A stretch of 45,895 bases of DNA from an uncultured Bacilli bacterium (GCA_944329365.1 CALVIC010000010.1:1-45895), one strand, 5' to 3'; shown: positions 21,873-30,070, counted from the first letter of the stretch. Notes: generated from the letters alone by a model not told the origin. Made by a program: numbers and translations.

Positions 21873-22126
21873 GATTCAACAATTAATTTGATAGCCGTTC
21901 TTTCCTCGCCATCGATTATAATGTCGGTAAAAGCTGGAATACAAATTAAATTCTTCCCACTTGGTGCTACAAAACCACGCGCAATCGCAATCGCCTTAAT
22001 CGCTTGATTAAGCGCACCCGCACCAATTGCTTGAATCTCTACATTCCCTTTCTCTCTAAAAACATTTGCCAAAGCTCCAGCTACCGAACTAGGATTAGAT
22101 TTTGCTCTTACTTTAAGTGTTTCCAT
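21866..22126 (-). CDS. spoVS: Stage V sporulation protein S-like protein
   Basis: An 86-residue protein with the full SpoVS pattern: LKVRAKSNPSSVAGALANVF, EIQAIGAGALNQAIKAIAIA, RGFVAPSGKNLICIPAF and a C-terminal beta strand with DGEERTAIKLIVE. SpoVS is an Alba-like small protein of about 86 residues; in Bacillus it is needed for spore coat and septation steps, but it is also kept in non-sporulating relatives, where its role is unknown. AAAGGAGG is at normal distance. Single gene, own terminator. No other sporulation gene lies in the window. Confidence 0.95.
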   Translation of the reverse strand: METLKVRAKSNPSSVAGALANVFREKGNVEIQAIGAGALNQAIKAIAIARGFVAPSGKNLICIPAFTDIIIDGEERTAIKLIVESR

Positions 22127-22240
22127 AATTATTTCCTCCTTTGATACTAAAATATATTAAACAGAAAAAACTAATATTCCAAATTATTTACAAAACAGTA
22201 AAAAACATTTATAATTAAAAGAAGAAAGAGGGCGGATAAA

Positions 22241-22942
22241 ATGAACTACACAAAACCTAGTATTGTCGACGTAACCCTAATGGACGACAAAGGAAGATCG
22301 CTATATTTTCATGACATGTCAGAAACCTCAAGACCCCTTGAACTCCTTCTTCACACCGCCTATAACAATGAAATAATCCCATCCATTGCCAGCCCTGGAG
22401 AAGGCCCAAAATCTTTGGCTTATATAATCTTCCATCTAAACCCCAAAAAACTAAACGTTATCGGTTGCCTTATGGACCTAACCACCGAAATACCAAACTG
22501 TGAATTCAACATCAGAAGTGATAGTACATCAAAAATATATGTCGAATTATCATGTGACCCTGAAGATGGTGACCAAATGTTTACCAGAATCAAAGAAAAA
22601 ATTGAAGACAACATGATAAACACGAATCACACTCATAACTATCAAATTATGTCAACCGTCTATAACATTGCCAAAATAACCGAAGATGTCATAAACGCCC
22701 AAATACTATTTGCCACCAACGCTAAACTGTATACTCAAGGTAAATGTGGTATGTCAATTTACAAAGAAAAACAAAATACCAAAGTAAGCGTCAAAAATGC
22801 GGTTCCTATAAGTTCTGTCATCGAAGAAATAAAAACCAAAGCAGCCCTAAAATTGCCAACCGTTTTCTTCTGTACATTTGAAGAACTTAGAAACTTCTAC
22901 TTTGAATTAGACGATACAGTTTACGGAAAGGAAGATGAATAA
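22241..22942 (+). CDS. Hypothetical 233-residue protein upstream of sufU
   Basis: Soluble mixed alpha/beta protein without signal peptide or helix anchor. Some segments look conserved (VTLMDDKGRSLYFHDMSE, AYIIFHLNPKKLNVIGC, KLPTVFFCTFEELRNFYFE), but I recognise no family. It is not SufD, SufC or SufS: it has neither ATPase motifs nor a PLP lysine. AGGGCGG is a weak ribosome site. Its last codons overlap the ribosome site of sufU, so the two are co-transcribed and it may serve Fe-S assembly or share regulation. Confidence 0.6.
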   Translation: MNYTKPSIVDVTLMDDKGRSLYFHDMSETSRPLELLLHTAYNNEIIPSIASPGEGPKSLAYIIFHLNPKKLNVIGCLMDLTTEIPNCEFNIRSDSTSKIYVELSCDPEDGDQMFTRIKEKIEDNMINTNHTHNYQIMSTVYNIAKITEDVINAQILFATNAKLYTQGKCGMSIYKEKQNTKVSVKNAVPISSVIEEIKTKAALKLPTVFFCTFEELRNFYFELDDTVYGKEDE

Positions 22943-22943
22943 T

Positions 22944-23375
22944 ATGGAACCCGAAATAAAAAGAAACATAATCCTAGATCACTACCAAAATCCGAGAAAT
23001 AAAGGCCTGACGGGCAATAAAGACTATAAAACGATAAACATGAATAACGAAAGCTGTATCGACGAAGTAAACCTCGAGATAAAGGTTGAAAATGGCATAA
23101 TAAAAGACATCAAATTTGACGGTGAAGCCTGTGCCATCTGTACTAGCTCTACATCAATAATGACAGATACCCTAATTGGCAAAACAACTGAAGAAGCAAA
23201 AAAAATCCTTCAAAATTTCTTAAACATGCTTGACGAAAAACCATACGACAAAGAAATGTTAGAAGAAGCAATAGTCTATGATGACATTCATAAACAACCG
23301 AATAGAAAAAAATGCGCCTTACTGTCATGGTGGGGAATTGAAAAATTATTAAACGAACTAGAGGCCTCAAAATAA
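22944..23375 (+). CDS. sufU: Fe-S cluster assembly sulfurtransferase SufU
   Basis: A 143-residue protein of normal SufU length. KRNIILDHYQNPRNKG is the usual start. The zinc/sulfur-accepting residues are C38 and D40 (ESCIDEV, where most have PxCGD), C63 and C66 (GEACAICTSS) and C124 (RKKCALLSW). SufU takes persulfide from the cysteine desulfurase SufS in Gram-positive bacteria. The Gly next to the first Cys is replaced by Ile, a small departure. The ATG at 22944 is preferred over 22935, which lies directly against AAGGAAG. SufB follows after about 50 bases; no SufC, SufD or SufS is in the window. Confidence 0.9.
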   Translation: MEPEIKRNIILDHYQNPRNKGLTGNKDYKTINMNNESCIDEVNLEIKVENGIIKDIKFDGEACAICTSSTSIMTDTLIGKTTEEAKKILQNFLNMLDEKPYDKEMLEEAIVYDDIHKQPNRKKCALLSWWGIEKLLNELEASK

Positions 23376-23424
23376 GGCTTTTTATTTTTCCTCAAATATG
23401 TTACAATTACTGTGGGTGAAAAAA

Positions 23425-24738
23425 ATGACGAAAGAATATGGACTCGATGAAGAAAAAATCATCGAAATATCTAAATATAAAAAAGAACCAAAATGGATGA
23501 CAGACTTTCGCCTTAAAGCATATAGAACTTATAAAGAAATGCCTAATCCCGATTTTGGTCCTGAAATAGATCTAGACTTTGATAGCCTAAATTACTTTAA
23601 AAAAGTAACCAAAGATACCAAAGCCGCAAGAACATGGGATGAATGCCCAATTAAAGACACTTTCGCCGAAATTGGTCTAATCGATGCCGAAAAGAAATAC
23701 TTAGATGGTATTGGTGCCCAATACGAAAGTGAAGTGGTTTACCAAAGTATGATAAAAGAGTTAGAAGAGAAAGGTGTCATTTTCTGCAGCATGGATGAAG
23801 CCCTACAAAAACACCCAGACATCTTTAAAAAATACTTCAACACCTTAATACCGTATAACGACAACAAGTATGCCGCCCTAAACGGTGCTGTATGGAGCGG
23901 AGGAACATTTATCTATGTCCCACCTCACGTAACTATCGAAAGACCACTCCAAGCCTATTTCCGAATTGACACTAAAAACATGGGACAGTTCGAAAGAACC
24001 TTGATAATAGTAGATGAAGATAGTCACGTTCACTATATGGAAGGATGCACTGCAACTTACCACACAACAGGCTCACTTCACGCCGCTGTAGTCGAAGTGT
24101 TTGTCGAAAAAAACGCCAGTTGCCGTTTTACAACCATTCAAAACTGGGCCAACAACATCTATAATTTAGTAACCGAAAGAGCCCAAGTTGAAGAAAACGG
24201 AACCATGGAATGGATAGATGGTAACATAGGAGCCAAAATCAACATGAAATACCCATCATGTATCCTAAAAGGCCAAGGTGCGAGTGGTAGTTGTATCTCA
24301 GTAGCCGTTGCCAGCAACGGCCAATACCAAGACGCCGGAGCAAAAGCCATTCACCTCGCACCAAATACGACAAGTAACATAGTAAGTAAATCAATCGCCG
24401 CCAACGGTGGAGTTGCTAATTATCGCGGCAAAGTATACATCGATAAAGCTGCTGAAAACGCCAAAAGTATTATCAAATGTGACACCATCCTTTTAGATAA
24501 ACACTCTAAAAGTGATACCATTCCAACTAACATCGTCGATAATCCAACATCTTATCTCGAGCACGAAGCTACAGTATCTAAACTCGATGAAGAAAAACTA
24601 TTCTATCTGATGAGTAGGGGACTTAACGAAGATCGTGCCAAAGAATTGTTAATCATTGGCTTTATCGACGAATTTAGAGAAAACTTACCGATGGAATATG
24701 CCGTCGAATTAAATGCTCTGCTCAAAAACTATTTCTAA
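23425..24738 (+). CDS. sufB: Fe-S cluster scaffold protein SufB
   Basis: A 438-residue protein, slightly shorter than usual SufB. It has PKWMTDFRLKAYRTY, ALNGAVWSGGTFIYVPPHV, EDSHVHYMEGCTAT, and the C-terminal FLMSRGL-like helix (LFYLMSRGLNEDRAKELLI). SufB forms the scaffold with SufC and SufD, and builds Fe-S clusters in the cytoplasm. The ATG at 23425 follows GGGTGA; the frame upstream has no ribosome site. A weak hairpin and T-run after sufU may lower read-through, so sufB may have its own promoter (TACAAT near 23402). Confidence 0.93.
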   Translation: MTKEYGLDEEKIIEISKYKKEPKWMTDFRLKAYRTYKEMPNPDFGPEIDLDFDSLNYFKKVTKDTKAARTWDECPIKDTFAEIGLIDAEKKYLDGIGAQYESEVVYQSMIKELEEKGVIFCSMDEALQKHPDIFKKYFNTLIPYNDNKYAALNGAVWSGGTFIYVPPHVTIERPLQAYFRIDTKNMGQFERTLIIVDEDSHVHYMEGCTATYHTTGSLHAAVVEVFVEKNASCRFTTIQNWANNIYNLVTERAQVEENGTMEWIDGNIGAKINMKYPSCILKGQGASGSCISVAVASNGQYQDAGAKAIHLAPNTTSNIVSKSIAANGGVANYRGKVYIDKAAENAKSIIKCDTILLDKHSKSDTIPTNIVDNPTSYLEHEATVSKLDEEKLFYLMSRGLNEDRAKELLIIGFIDEFRENLPMEYAVELNALLKNYF

Positions 24739-24750
24739 GGAGGTATAAAA

Positions 24751-25089
24751 ATGAAAGGTAAATGGGGAGTAATTGTAATTATCATCATTATAGTTGTCGC
24801 CGTAGTAACTGGCCTCCTCTTCTTCAAACAATCTGAAGAAAATCTTCAGGCCGAAGAAAAGAGAATGAAAAAAGCCGCCGAAAGTTACTTTGATAAATAC
24901 ATGAGTTCAAACGAAAGTACGCAAGTATATATAGTTACCTTAGGTATGCTTGAAAAGGCAAACAATAATGGTGAAGAATATGACCTTACAGGTTTAGAAG
25001 ATTGCAGTAAAACTGATACAGTTGCAGAAATAACGATTAATTATCAAAATGGTAAACCTAAAAAAACCGAAGTTACTTTAAAATGTTAG
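24751..25089 (+). CDS. Small membrane-anchored extracytoplasmic protein
   Basis: A 112-residue protein. Residues 6-27 form one hydrophobic helix (VIVIIIIIVVAVVTGLLFF), then a charged helix (KKAAESYFDKYM), then a beta-rich tail with two Cys (LEDCSKTDTV and the final LKC) that could form a disulfide. The layout recalls pilin-like minor proteins but lacks a prepilin site. AAGGAGG is well placed 13 bases after sufB, so the gene is probably transcribed with it. Function unknown. Confidence 0.6.
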   Translation: MKGKWGVIVIIIIIVVAVVTGLLFFKQSEENLQAEEKRMKKAAESYFDKYMSSNESTQVYIVTLGMLEKANNNGEEYDLTGLEDCSKTDTVAEITINYQNGKPKKTEVTLKC

Positions 25090-25104
25090 TAACTTCTTTT
25101 TTTT
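25069..25104 (+). terminator. Intrinsic terminator
   Basis: GAAGTTACT pairs with AGTAACTTC across a 10-base loop holding the end of the gene, then T8. Confidence 0.9.
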
Positions 25105-25321
25105 GTAATTTTTCAAAAACCTCTAACAAAAAGCTAAATTACCTGTAGAATATATAATTTAAAGTTAAATTCAAACAGAAAATAGCCTTTAAAACGCCAA
25201 ATCTCTTTTGAAAAAAAGTAAATTAACAAATTACTAGTCTAAATTGTCAAATTACTATTTGAATAAAGCAAAAAAATAACTGGAAGTAAAAAAATGCTTT
25301 ATAAATTGCCATTTCTCTCAT

Positions 25322-25350
25322 TTGCAAGAAGCGAACGAATTATGTATATT
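25322..25350 (+). promoter_or_regulatory. Promoter of ssb
   Basis: TTGCAA (25322-25327), 17 bases, TATATT (25345-25350). A start near 25357 leaves a very short leader before AGGAGG (25362). The 220 bases before it (25105-25321) hold no gene that I can support. Confidence 0.65.
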
Positions 25351-25374
25351 ATGGGCGTGAAAGGAGGAAAAATT

Positions 25375-25701
25375 TTGTTGAATCAAATTGTTTTAGTTGG
25401 TCGTCTTGCCAATGACCCAGAATTATACGAAACAGAAACAGGCAAAAAAGTAGCGAGGGTAGTCTTAGCCGTCCCAAGGCCATACAAGAACGTCGAAGGT
25501 GAATATGAAAGCGATTTTATTAGCTGTAAATTATGGCAAGGAGTTGCCACCAGTACAACTGACTACTGCAAAAAAGGTGACCTCGTTGGTATCAAAGGAC
25601 GACTTCAAACATATAATTATGAAACAGAAGAAGGAAAAAAATACCTAACAGAGGTCATCGCTGAAAAAGTCACATTTTTATCAAGTAAAAACAAGGACTA
25701 A
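25375..25701 (+). CDS. ssb: Single-stranded DNA-binding protein
   Basis: A 108-residue protein consisting only of the OB-fold: NQIVLVGRLANDPELYETET, VARVVLAVPRPYKN, DFISCKLWQGVA, GDLVGIKGRLQTYNYET. The flexible tail with the acidic Asp-Phe tip that binds partner proteins in long SSBs is missing, so this resembles the short SsbB-type or a second copy. The start codon is TTG at 25375, 7 bases after AGGAGG (another TTG follows directly). A longer frame upstream has no ribosome site and would begin before the promoter. Convergent with an XRE gene; they share a terminator. Confidence 0.9.
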   Translation: MLNQIVLVGRLANDPELYETETGKKVARVVLAVPRPYKNVEGEYESDFISCKLWQGVATSTTDYCKKGDLVGIKGRLQTYNYETEEGKKYLTEVIAEKVTFLSSKNKD

Positions 25702-25716
25702 ATATCCTTGTTTTTT
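25690..25716. terminator. Bidirectional terminator between ssb and XRE gene
   Basis: AACAAGGA pairs with TCCTTGTT around CTAAATA, with T6 on one side and A-run on the other. It covers both stop codons. Confidence 0.9.
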
Positions 25717-25904
25717 AATTCCTCGTAAAAAATATCATCAGGTTTCATATCAAAAATCTTTGCTATCTTAATTGCCATAATATAAGATAACCTTCTTCGG
25801 CCGTTTTCTATTTGCCAGTAAAAAGGTTTACTGATATTTAATTTATCGCTCATATCCTGACAAGTAAAATTATTTTTTTGTCTGAGCTCCTTTAATTCGT
25901 TCAT
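25698..25904 (-). CDS. XRE-family transcriptional regulator (short)
   Basis: A 68-residue protein that is only a helix-turn-helix domain: NELKELRQKNNFTCQDMSDK, SKPFYWQIENGRR, then AIKIAKIFDMKPDDIFYEE. AGGAGG 7 bases before the ATG at 25904 fixes the start; the longer frame has none. It is transcribed away from the XRE gene at 26034. Its near-consensus promoter overlaps one arm of the repeat TTAACTT/AAGTTAA, so auto- or cross-repression is likely. Confidence 0.85.
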   Translation of the reverse strand: MNELKELRQKNNFTCQDMSDKLNISKPFYWQIENGRRRLSYIMAIKIAKIFDMKPDDIFYEELKNKDI

Positions 25905-25922
25905 ATTCGACCTCCTATTTAT

Positions 25923-25951
25923 ATTATATATTAACTTAAAGTGATTATCAA
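25923..25951 (-). promoter_or_regulatory. Promoter of minus-strand XRE gene with operator arm
   Basis: On the minus strand: TTGATA (25951-25946), 17 bases, TATAAT (25928-25923). TTAACTT (25931-25937) lies inside the spacer and is repeated inverted as AAGTTAA at 25968-25974, next to the divergent promoter. Confidence 0.75.
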
Positions 25952-25980
25952 GCAATTAAGTAACATAAAGTTAATTTAAT

Positions 25981-26008
25981 TTTCTTTATAACCAAAGCTT
26001 GTTATAAT
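25981..26008 (+). promoter_or_regulatory. Promoter of plus-strand XRE gene
   Basis: TTTCTT (25981-25986), 16 bases, TATAAT (26003-26008). The operator-like AAGTTAA at 25968-25974 lies just upstream. Confidence 0.55.
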
Positions 26009-26033
26009 TAGTTAACGAAAGGATAACGATAAT

Positions 26034-26399
26034 ATGTTGAATGAAACACTAAAAAATGCACGTAAACAAAAGAAATTAACTCAGACAGAACTTGCTAATA
26101 TAATAGGTGTCAAGCCGGCTGAAGTTTCCCAATATGAGTCAGGAAAACGTACTCCGAGATTCAACGTTTTAATCAAAATACTTGATACCCTAGACCTTTC
26201 AGCCGACGTTGCTTTAGGTCGTGAACAATCTGTTGTCAGTGAAGATAGCGATTACAGCATAAGAGTATCTAAAAAAGATTTAAACATTCTTTCAGCTATT
26301 AAAAATTACCCGGAGTTATATAAACTATTATATGAAAACCCGGAGCGCAGTTCTAAAATGTTAAATAATAATTTATCAAAACTTTTCCCTAAAGAATAA
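26034..26399 (+). CDS. XRE-family transcriptional regulator
   Basis: A 121-residue protein. Residues 1-65 are an XRE helix-turn-helix (LKNARKQKKLTQTELANIIG, KPAEVSQYESGKRTPRF). The rest is helical with DYSIRVSKKDLNILSAIKNY and may be a small effector or dimerisation part. AAAGG lies about 11 bases before the ATG. It is divergent from the short XRE gene with a shared 130-base control region. Possibly a phage-repressor-like pair left by an old element, or a local stress switch; the target genes are not evident. A terminator follows. Confidence 0.85.
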   Translation: MLNETLKNARKQKKLTQTELANIIGVKPAEVSQYESGKRTPRFNVLIKILDTLDLSADVALGREQSVVSEDSDYSIRVSKKDLNILSAIKNYPELYKLLYENPERSSKMLNNNLSKLFPKE

Positions 26400-26426
26400 T
26401 CTAGAATCCCCAAACTCTAGATTTTT
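26398..26426 (+). terminator. Intrinsic terminator after XRE gene
   Basis: AATCTAGA pairs with TCTAGATT around a 10-base loop, followed by T's. The next 215 bases (26427-26644) contain no gene that I can support. Confidence 0.85.
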
Positions 26427-26644
26427 ATTTACAAGCAAACCAAATAAGTACTGTCATAAATGCACTAAAAAAAGTCATATCGTCCAAATAAAAAGTAACG
26501 AAATACATATTTAGTTATAATCAAAATATAAATAGATGATGATCACTCTGGTAATTGTTCTCAAAATAAAACTTAAAATAGCTTCATAAAAAATATCATT
26601 TTTACACCTTTTAACACACCTAAAGTAAAATAATACTACCATTT

Positions 26645-26678
26645 TCCTCCGGCTTATATTAAAATAAAAGCAGGAGGA
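26645..26678 (+). promoter_or_regulatory. Hairpin that hides the ribosome site of the phosphorylase gene
   Basis: TCCTCCGGCTT pairs with AAGCAGGAGGA (one G-A mismatch) around an A/T loop. The 3' arm contains the Shine-Dalgarno sequence GGAGG, and T6 follows directly. The element could act as an intrinsic terminator and as a ribosome-site lock. Confidence 0.65.
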
Positions 26679-26684
26679 TTTTTT

Positions 26685-27947
26685 ATGAACATATTAGACA
26701 TAATTGATAAAAAAGAAAAAAATCAAAAATTAACTAAAGAAGAATTAGAATATGCCGTAAACGGATTTTTAAATGGAGAAATCAAAGACTATCAAATGTC
26801 GGCCTTTCTAACTGAAATTGACCTCCTAGGTTTATCTGATGAAGAAACCCTAAATCTAACAGACATAATGTTAAAAAGTGGTGAAACCTTAAACCTAGGC
26901 ATAGATACCGTCGACAAACATTCAACTGGTGGCGTCGGTGATAAAACGACTATTATCCTCGCGCCCTTAGTCGCTTCGCTCGGTGTCAGTGTTGCCAAAA
27001 TGAGTGGGCGAGGCCTTGGTCACACCGGGGGAACCATCGATAAACTAGAATCAATACCCGGTTTTAAAACTTCAATGACTCTTGAACAATTTAAAAACCA
27101 AGTCAAAAAAATTCAAATTGCCCTAGTTGGTCAAATGGGTAACTTAGTTCCAGCCGACAAAAAAATATATGCTCTAAGAGATGTCACTGGAACAGTTGAT
27201 TCCATTCCTCTAATTGCCTCAAGCGTTATGAGTAAAAAATTAGCTAGTGGTTCAAACAAAATCGTCATCGACCTAAAAGTTGGCACAGGTGCCCTTGTCG
27301 ATAATCTTGAAGATGCCAAAACTCTAGGAAATCTAATGATCAAAATTGGAAAACATTATCATAAAGACACTGCCTGTCTGCTTACTAATATGTATGAACC
27401 TCTAGGGCTTGCCGTTGGTAACTCACTCGAAGTAATCGAAAGCATAAACACCCTCAAAGGTAAAGGCCCAAAAGATGTTACAGAACTAGTCTTAGACCTT
27501 GCCGCTCTAATGGTGTCTATGGAAAAAGGAATATCTGAAGAAGAAGCTAAAGCCAAAGCTTTAGAAAACCTTCAAAATGGTAAAGCTTACCACAAATTCT
27601 TAGAGTGGATAATCGCTCAAGGCGGGAATATTGAAGGCTTAAAAACAGCTCAAAATACAAAAACAATAACCTCATCTAAATCGGGTTACATAAGTAAAAT
27701 TGATGCCCTGGCTATCGGAAAATTAGCGAGAAAATTAGGCGCGGGAAGACTCAAAGAAGGCGACGAAATTGACTTCGAAGTAGGATTTGTCCTAAATAAA
27801 AAAGTAGGGGATAAAATCACCGACGGTGAATCCCTAATTACCGTCTACTATAACGACAAACAAGTAAGCGACGAAGAAATACTAAATTGCTTTGAAATAA
27901 GTGATTATCAAATTACGCCAAAATTAATTATCGGCAAACTTAAATAA
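26685..27947 (+). CDS. pdp: Pyrimidine-nucleoside (thymidine) phosphorylase
   Basis: A 420-residue protein, normal for the family. The signature appears as KHSTGGVGDKTT, with SGRGLGHTGGTIDKLESIPG next. VPADKKIYALRDVTGTVDS binds the substrate and IASSVMSKKLASGS the phosphate region. LKVGTGALV and a C-terminal alpha/beta domain follow. The enzyme splits uridine, thymidine or deoxyuridine with phosphate to base and (deoxy)ribose-1-phosphate for salvage. I cannot tell Pdp from DeoA with certainty; the Gram-positive context favours Pdp. The start is fixed by GGAGG. Expression is probably limited by the hairpin described at 26645-26678. Confidence 0.92.
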   Translation: MNILDIIDKKEKNQKLTKEELEYAVNGFLNGEIKDYQMSAFLTEIDLLGLSDEETLNLTDIMLKSGETLNLGIDTVDKHSTGGVGDKTTIILAPLVASLGVSVAKMSGRGLGHTGGTIDKLESIPGFKTSMTLEQFKNQVKKIQIALVGQMGNLVPADKKIYALRDVTGTVDSIPLIASSVMSKKLASGSNKIVIDLKVGTGALVDNLEDAKTLGNLMIKIGKHYHKDTACLLTNMYEPLGLAVGNSLEVIESINTLKGKGPKDVTELVLDLAALMVSMEKGISEEEAKAKALENLQNGKAYHKFLEWIIAQGGNIEGLKTAQNTKTITSSKSGYISKIDALAIGKLARKLGAGRLKEGDEIDFEVGFVLNKKVGDKITDGESLITVYYNDKQVSDEEILNCFEISDYQITPKLIIGKLK

Positions 27948-27959
27948 TTTGCCTATTCT

Positions 27960-27990
27960 AAAAGAACTTACCAAAAAAGCTCTTTTTTCT
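27960..27990 (+). terminator. Probable terminator after phosphorylase gene
   Basis: AAAAGAACTT pairs with AAGCTCTTTT (one mismatch) around ACCAAAA and continues into T's. Confidence 0.55.
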
Positions 27991-28026
27991 TTAAAAAAAC
28001 TAGTATAATAAAATTAGGTGATTGAA

Positions 28027-29790
28027 ATGATAATAACTAAAACTAAATTTATCAATTATACAAAATGTCCAAGATATATAAACAAGGATATTCCTACTGA
28101 AGATTTATCCTTTGACGAATACCTCGAAGAAGAAATGAACATGAACTTTGAAGACATGCTCAGTGAAATGGGTGGCGAAACCCTAGACGAAAAGCACCTT
28201 AAAACCATGCTTCCATACTATAACGAAGTAGAAAGAGAAGCAGCTATAGAATCCCAAAGACAATTTACAGGTAAGTTTAACTATTCGCGAAAAACCCATA
28301 ATCAAACAAAATTCGAGTGTAAAATAAATAACTTAGACTACCTCTGTTACGTCGACGTTTACAATGAATCGGCCGAAATAAACATCATCGAAGCCAAATC
28401 CACAACCATAAACACCTTTCTTAAAATTGCCAAAGAACCAATATTTAAAAAAGAAGGAAACATATATAATTTGCTTTCTTATGAAAAGATAAAAGATAAA
28501 ATGACTGAAAAAACATATGATAAAATCAAGAGCAAACTTTTAGACCGCTTCTCAAAACCCGGTCATTACATATATGATTTAGCCGTTCAAAGATATTTTA
28601 TCGAAAAAAAACATCAATCTAAAAAAATAAACTATTATCTAGCTGTTTTAAATCCAAACTATACCTTTGATGGAACCTATAAAAATAAAATGCCAAATTA
28701 CTCTCCCAATAAAACTGGAAACCTTATAAACTTAATCGATGTAACCTCACTTACTGAAGAATATCAGCCCAAAGTCGACGAAGATCGCCTTCTTCTTGAA
28801 AAGTACTTGGATAAATATCTAGACCATGAAGTTCCCAAAGATGTGTGCTGCCCAAACGCTAGAGAAATTGAATGTCCATGCCTAGATATTTGCTTTGACT
28901 ATCTTCCGAAACAAAACAGTATATATAGTTATCTAGACAGCAGCCGAGGATTTAAAAAAGACGGAATAAATTATACCTGTGAAGACTTGATAAAAAAAGG
29001 ATATTATAAAATCGTCGATGTTCCAGACGAATACCTAAACCGTGAAAAAAACAGAATTCAAAAACATTCTATCAAAACAAACACCTCATACATAGATAAA
29101 GCCAAAATCAAAGCCGGATTAGCTCAAATTAAATATCCAATTTATCATTTAGACTTTGAAACCTTCCCGTGTCCACTTCCAAGATTTAAGGGCGAGCACC
29201 CTTATACTCAATCAGTCTTCCAATTTTCCCTTCACATTCAAAAAGAAGAAGGAAAATTAGACAAACAAAAAGATCACTATGGCTATCTTGCCAAAGACTT
29301 AAATGATCATCGATTAGAATTAGTTAAAACCCTATGTAGCCTAATTAAAGACGATGGAACTGTTTTGGTTTATAATGATGCTTTTGAAAAAACGAGACTT
29401 AAAGAGCTATCTGAAATATTCCCAGAATATAAAGAAAAACTTTTATCCGTTAGAAACAATATAGTGGACCTTCTAAACATTGTTAAGTCAAACACCAAAC
29501 TGTATGAAAAACTTGGTTTTACCAAAGAACAAGCTTCCCTTCCAAATTACTATAGTCCTAACATGAATGGCTCATTTTCCATTAAAAAAGTTCTTCCGTC
29601 ACTATCAAACCTAACTTATGAAGGTATGGACATCGGAAACGGAGTCGAAGCTCTCATAACCTATGCAAATTTTAATAATTATTCTAAAGAAGAATATAAT
29701 TACAAATATAATAAATTAATCGAATACTGCGCCCAAGATACTTATGCTATGTTTGAGGTTTTAGAAGGCCTAAGAAAATGCGTTAAATAA
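28027..29790 (+). CDS. DUF2779 protein: Cas4/Dna2-like Fe-S nuclease region plus DEDD exonuclease domain
   Basis: A 587-residue protein. YTKCPRYI near the start gives the first Cys. CYVDVYNESAEINIIEAKST holds the PD-(D/E)XK core (Asp...Glu-Ala-Lys), and CCPNAREIECPCLDIC gives the remaining Cys of a likely Fe-S cluster, the Cas4/AddB layout. From about residue 375, YHLDFETFPCPLP opens a DEDD exonuclease; VYNDAFEKTRLKEL and YCAQDTYAMFEVL complete it. DUF2779 proteins are widespread in gut bacteria without known function; nucleic-acid processing is inferred. The ATG at 28027 follows AGGTGAT; the GTG at 28018 overlaps that site. A TATAAT lies at 28004. No cas genes are nearby. Confidence 0.8.
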   Translation: MIITKTKFINYTKCPRYINKDIPTEDLSFDEYLEEEMNMNFEDMLSEMGGETLDEKHLKTMLPYYNEVEREAAIESQRQFTGKFNYSRKTHNQTKFECKINNLDYLCYVDVYNESAEINIIEAKSTTINTFLKIAKEPIFKKEGNIYNLLSYEKIKDKMTEKTYDKIKSKLLDRFSKPGHYIYDLAVQRYFIEKKHQSKKINYYLAVLNPNYTFDGTYKNKMPNYSPNKTGNLINLIDVTSLTEEYQPKVDEDRLLLEKYLDKYLDHEVPKDVCCPNAREIECPCLDICFDYLPKQNSIYSYLDSSRGFKKDGINYTCEDLIKKGYYKIVDVPDEYLNREKNRIQKHSIKTNTSYIDKAKIKAGLAQIKYPIYHLDFETFPCPLPRFKGEHPYTQSVFQFSLHIQKEEGKLDKQKDHYGYLAKDLNDHRLELVKTLCSLIKDDGTVLVYNDAFEKTRLKELSEIFPEYKEKLLSVRNNIVDLLNIVKSNTKLYEKLGFTKEQASLPNYYSPNMNGSFSIKKVLPSLSNLTYEGMDIGNGVEALITYANFNNYSKEEYNYKYNKLIEYCAQDTYAMFEVLEGLRKCVK

Positions 29791-29863
29791 ATGTCAAATT
29801 TTAACTAAAGCCTTGAAATTAAAAGAAATTAGGTATATCCTATACATATAGGAGCGTGAGAAA

Positions 29864-30064
29864 ATGATATATCCATCAATTGATTCAATTATGCAAAAAA
29901 TAAGCTCAAAATATTTGTTAGTAAACATAGTTTCTAAAAGAGCCAAAGAAATGGACGAAACTAAGCATTATCAAATGCCAGAAAACGAATATAAATCAGC
30001 AAAATCCATTGGTAGAGCACTAGAAGAAGTTGAAAAAGGCTTAATCCATATCAAGGAAGATTAA
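29864..30064 (+). CDS. rpoZ: RNA polymerase omega subunit
   Basis: A 66-residue protein. YPSIDSIMQKISSKYLLVNI and VSKRAKEMDE are the start of omega, followed by SAKSIGRALEEVEKGLI. Omega helps assemble beta-prime. Its length is normal for Bacillota. TAGGAGC lies 9 bases before ATG. It is a single gene with a terminator behind it; the usual partners gmk and coaBC are not adjacent. Confidence 0.88.
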   Translation: MIYPSIDSIMQKISSKYLLVNIVSKRAKEMDETKHYQMPENEYKSAKSIGRALEEVEKGLIHIKED

Positions 30065-30070
30065 TGCTTT

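Noticed and set aside
26425-26508. Minus-strand 27-codon frame with a hydrophobic C-terminus, as a second small toxin
   Set aside because: No ribosome site precedes the ATG, no convincing promoter fits, and no opposing RNA or repeat structure is seen.
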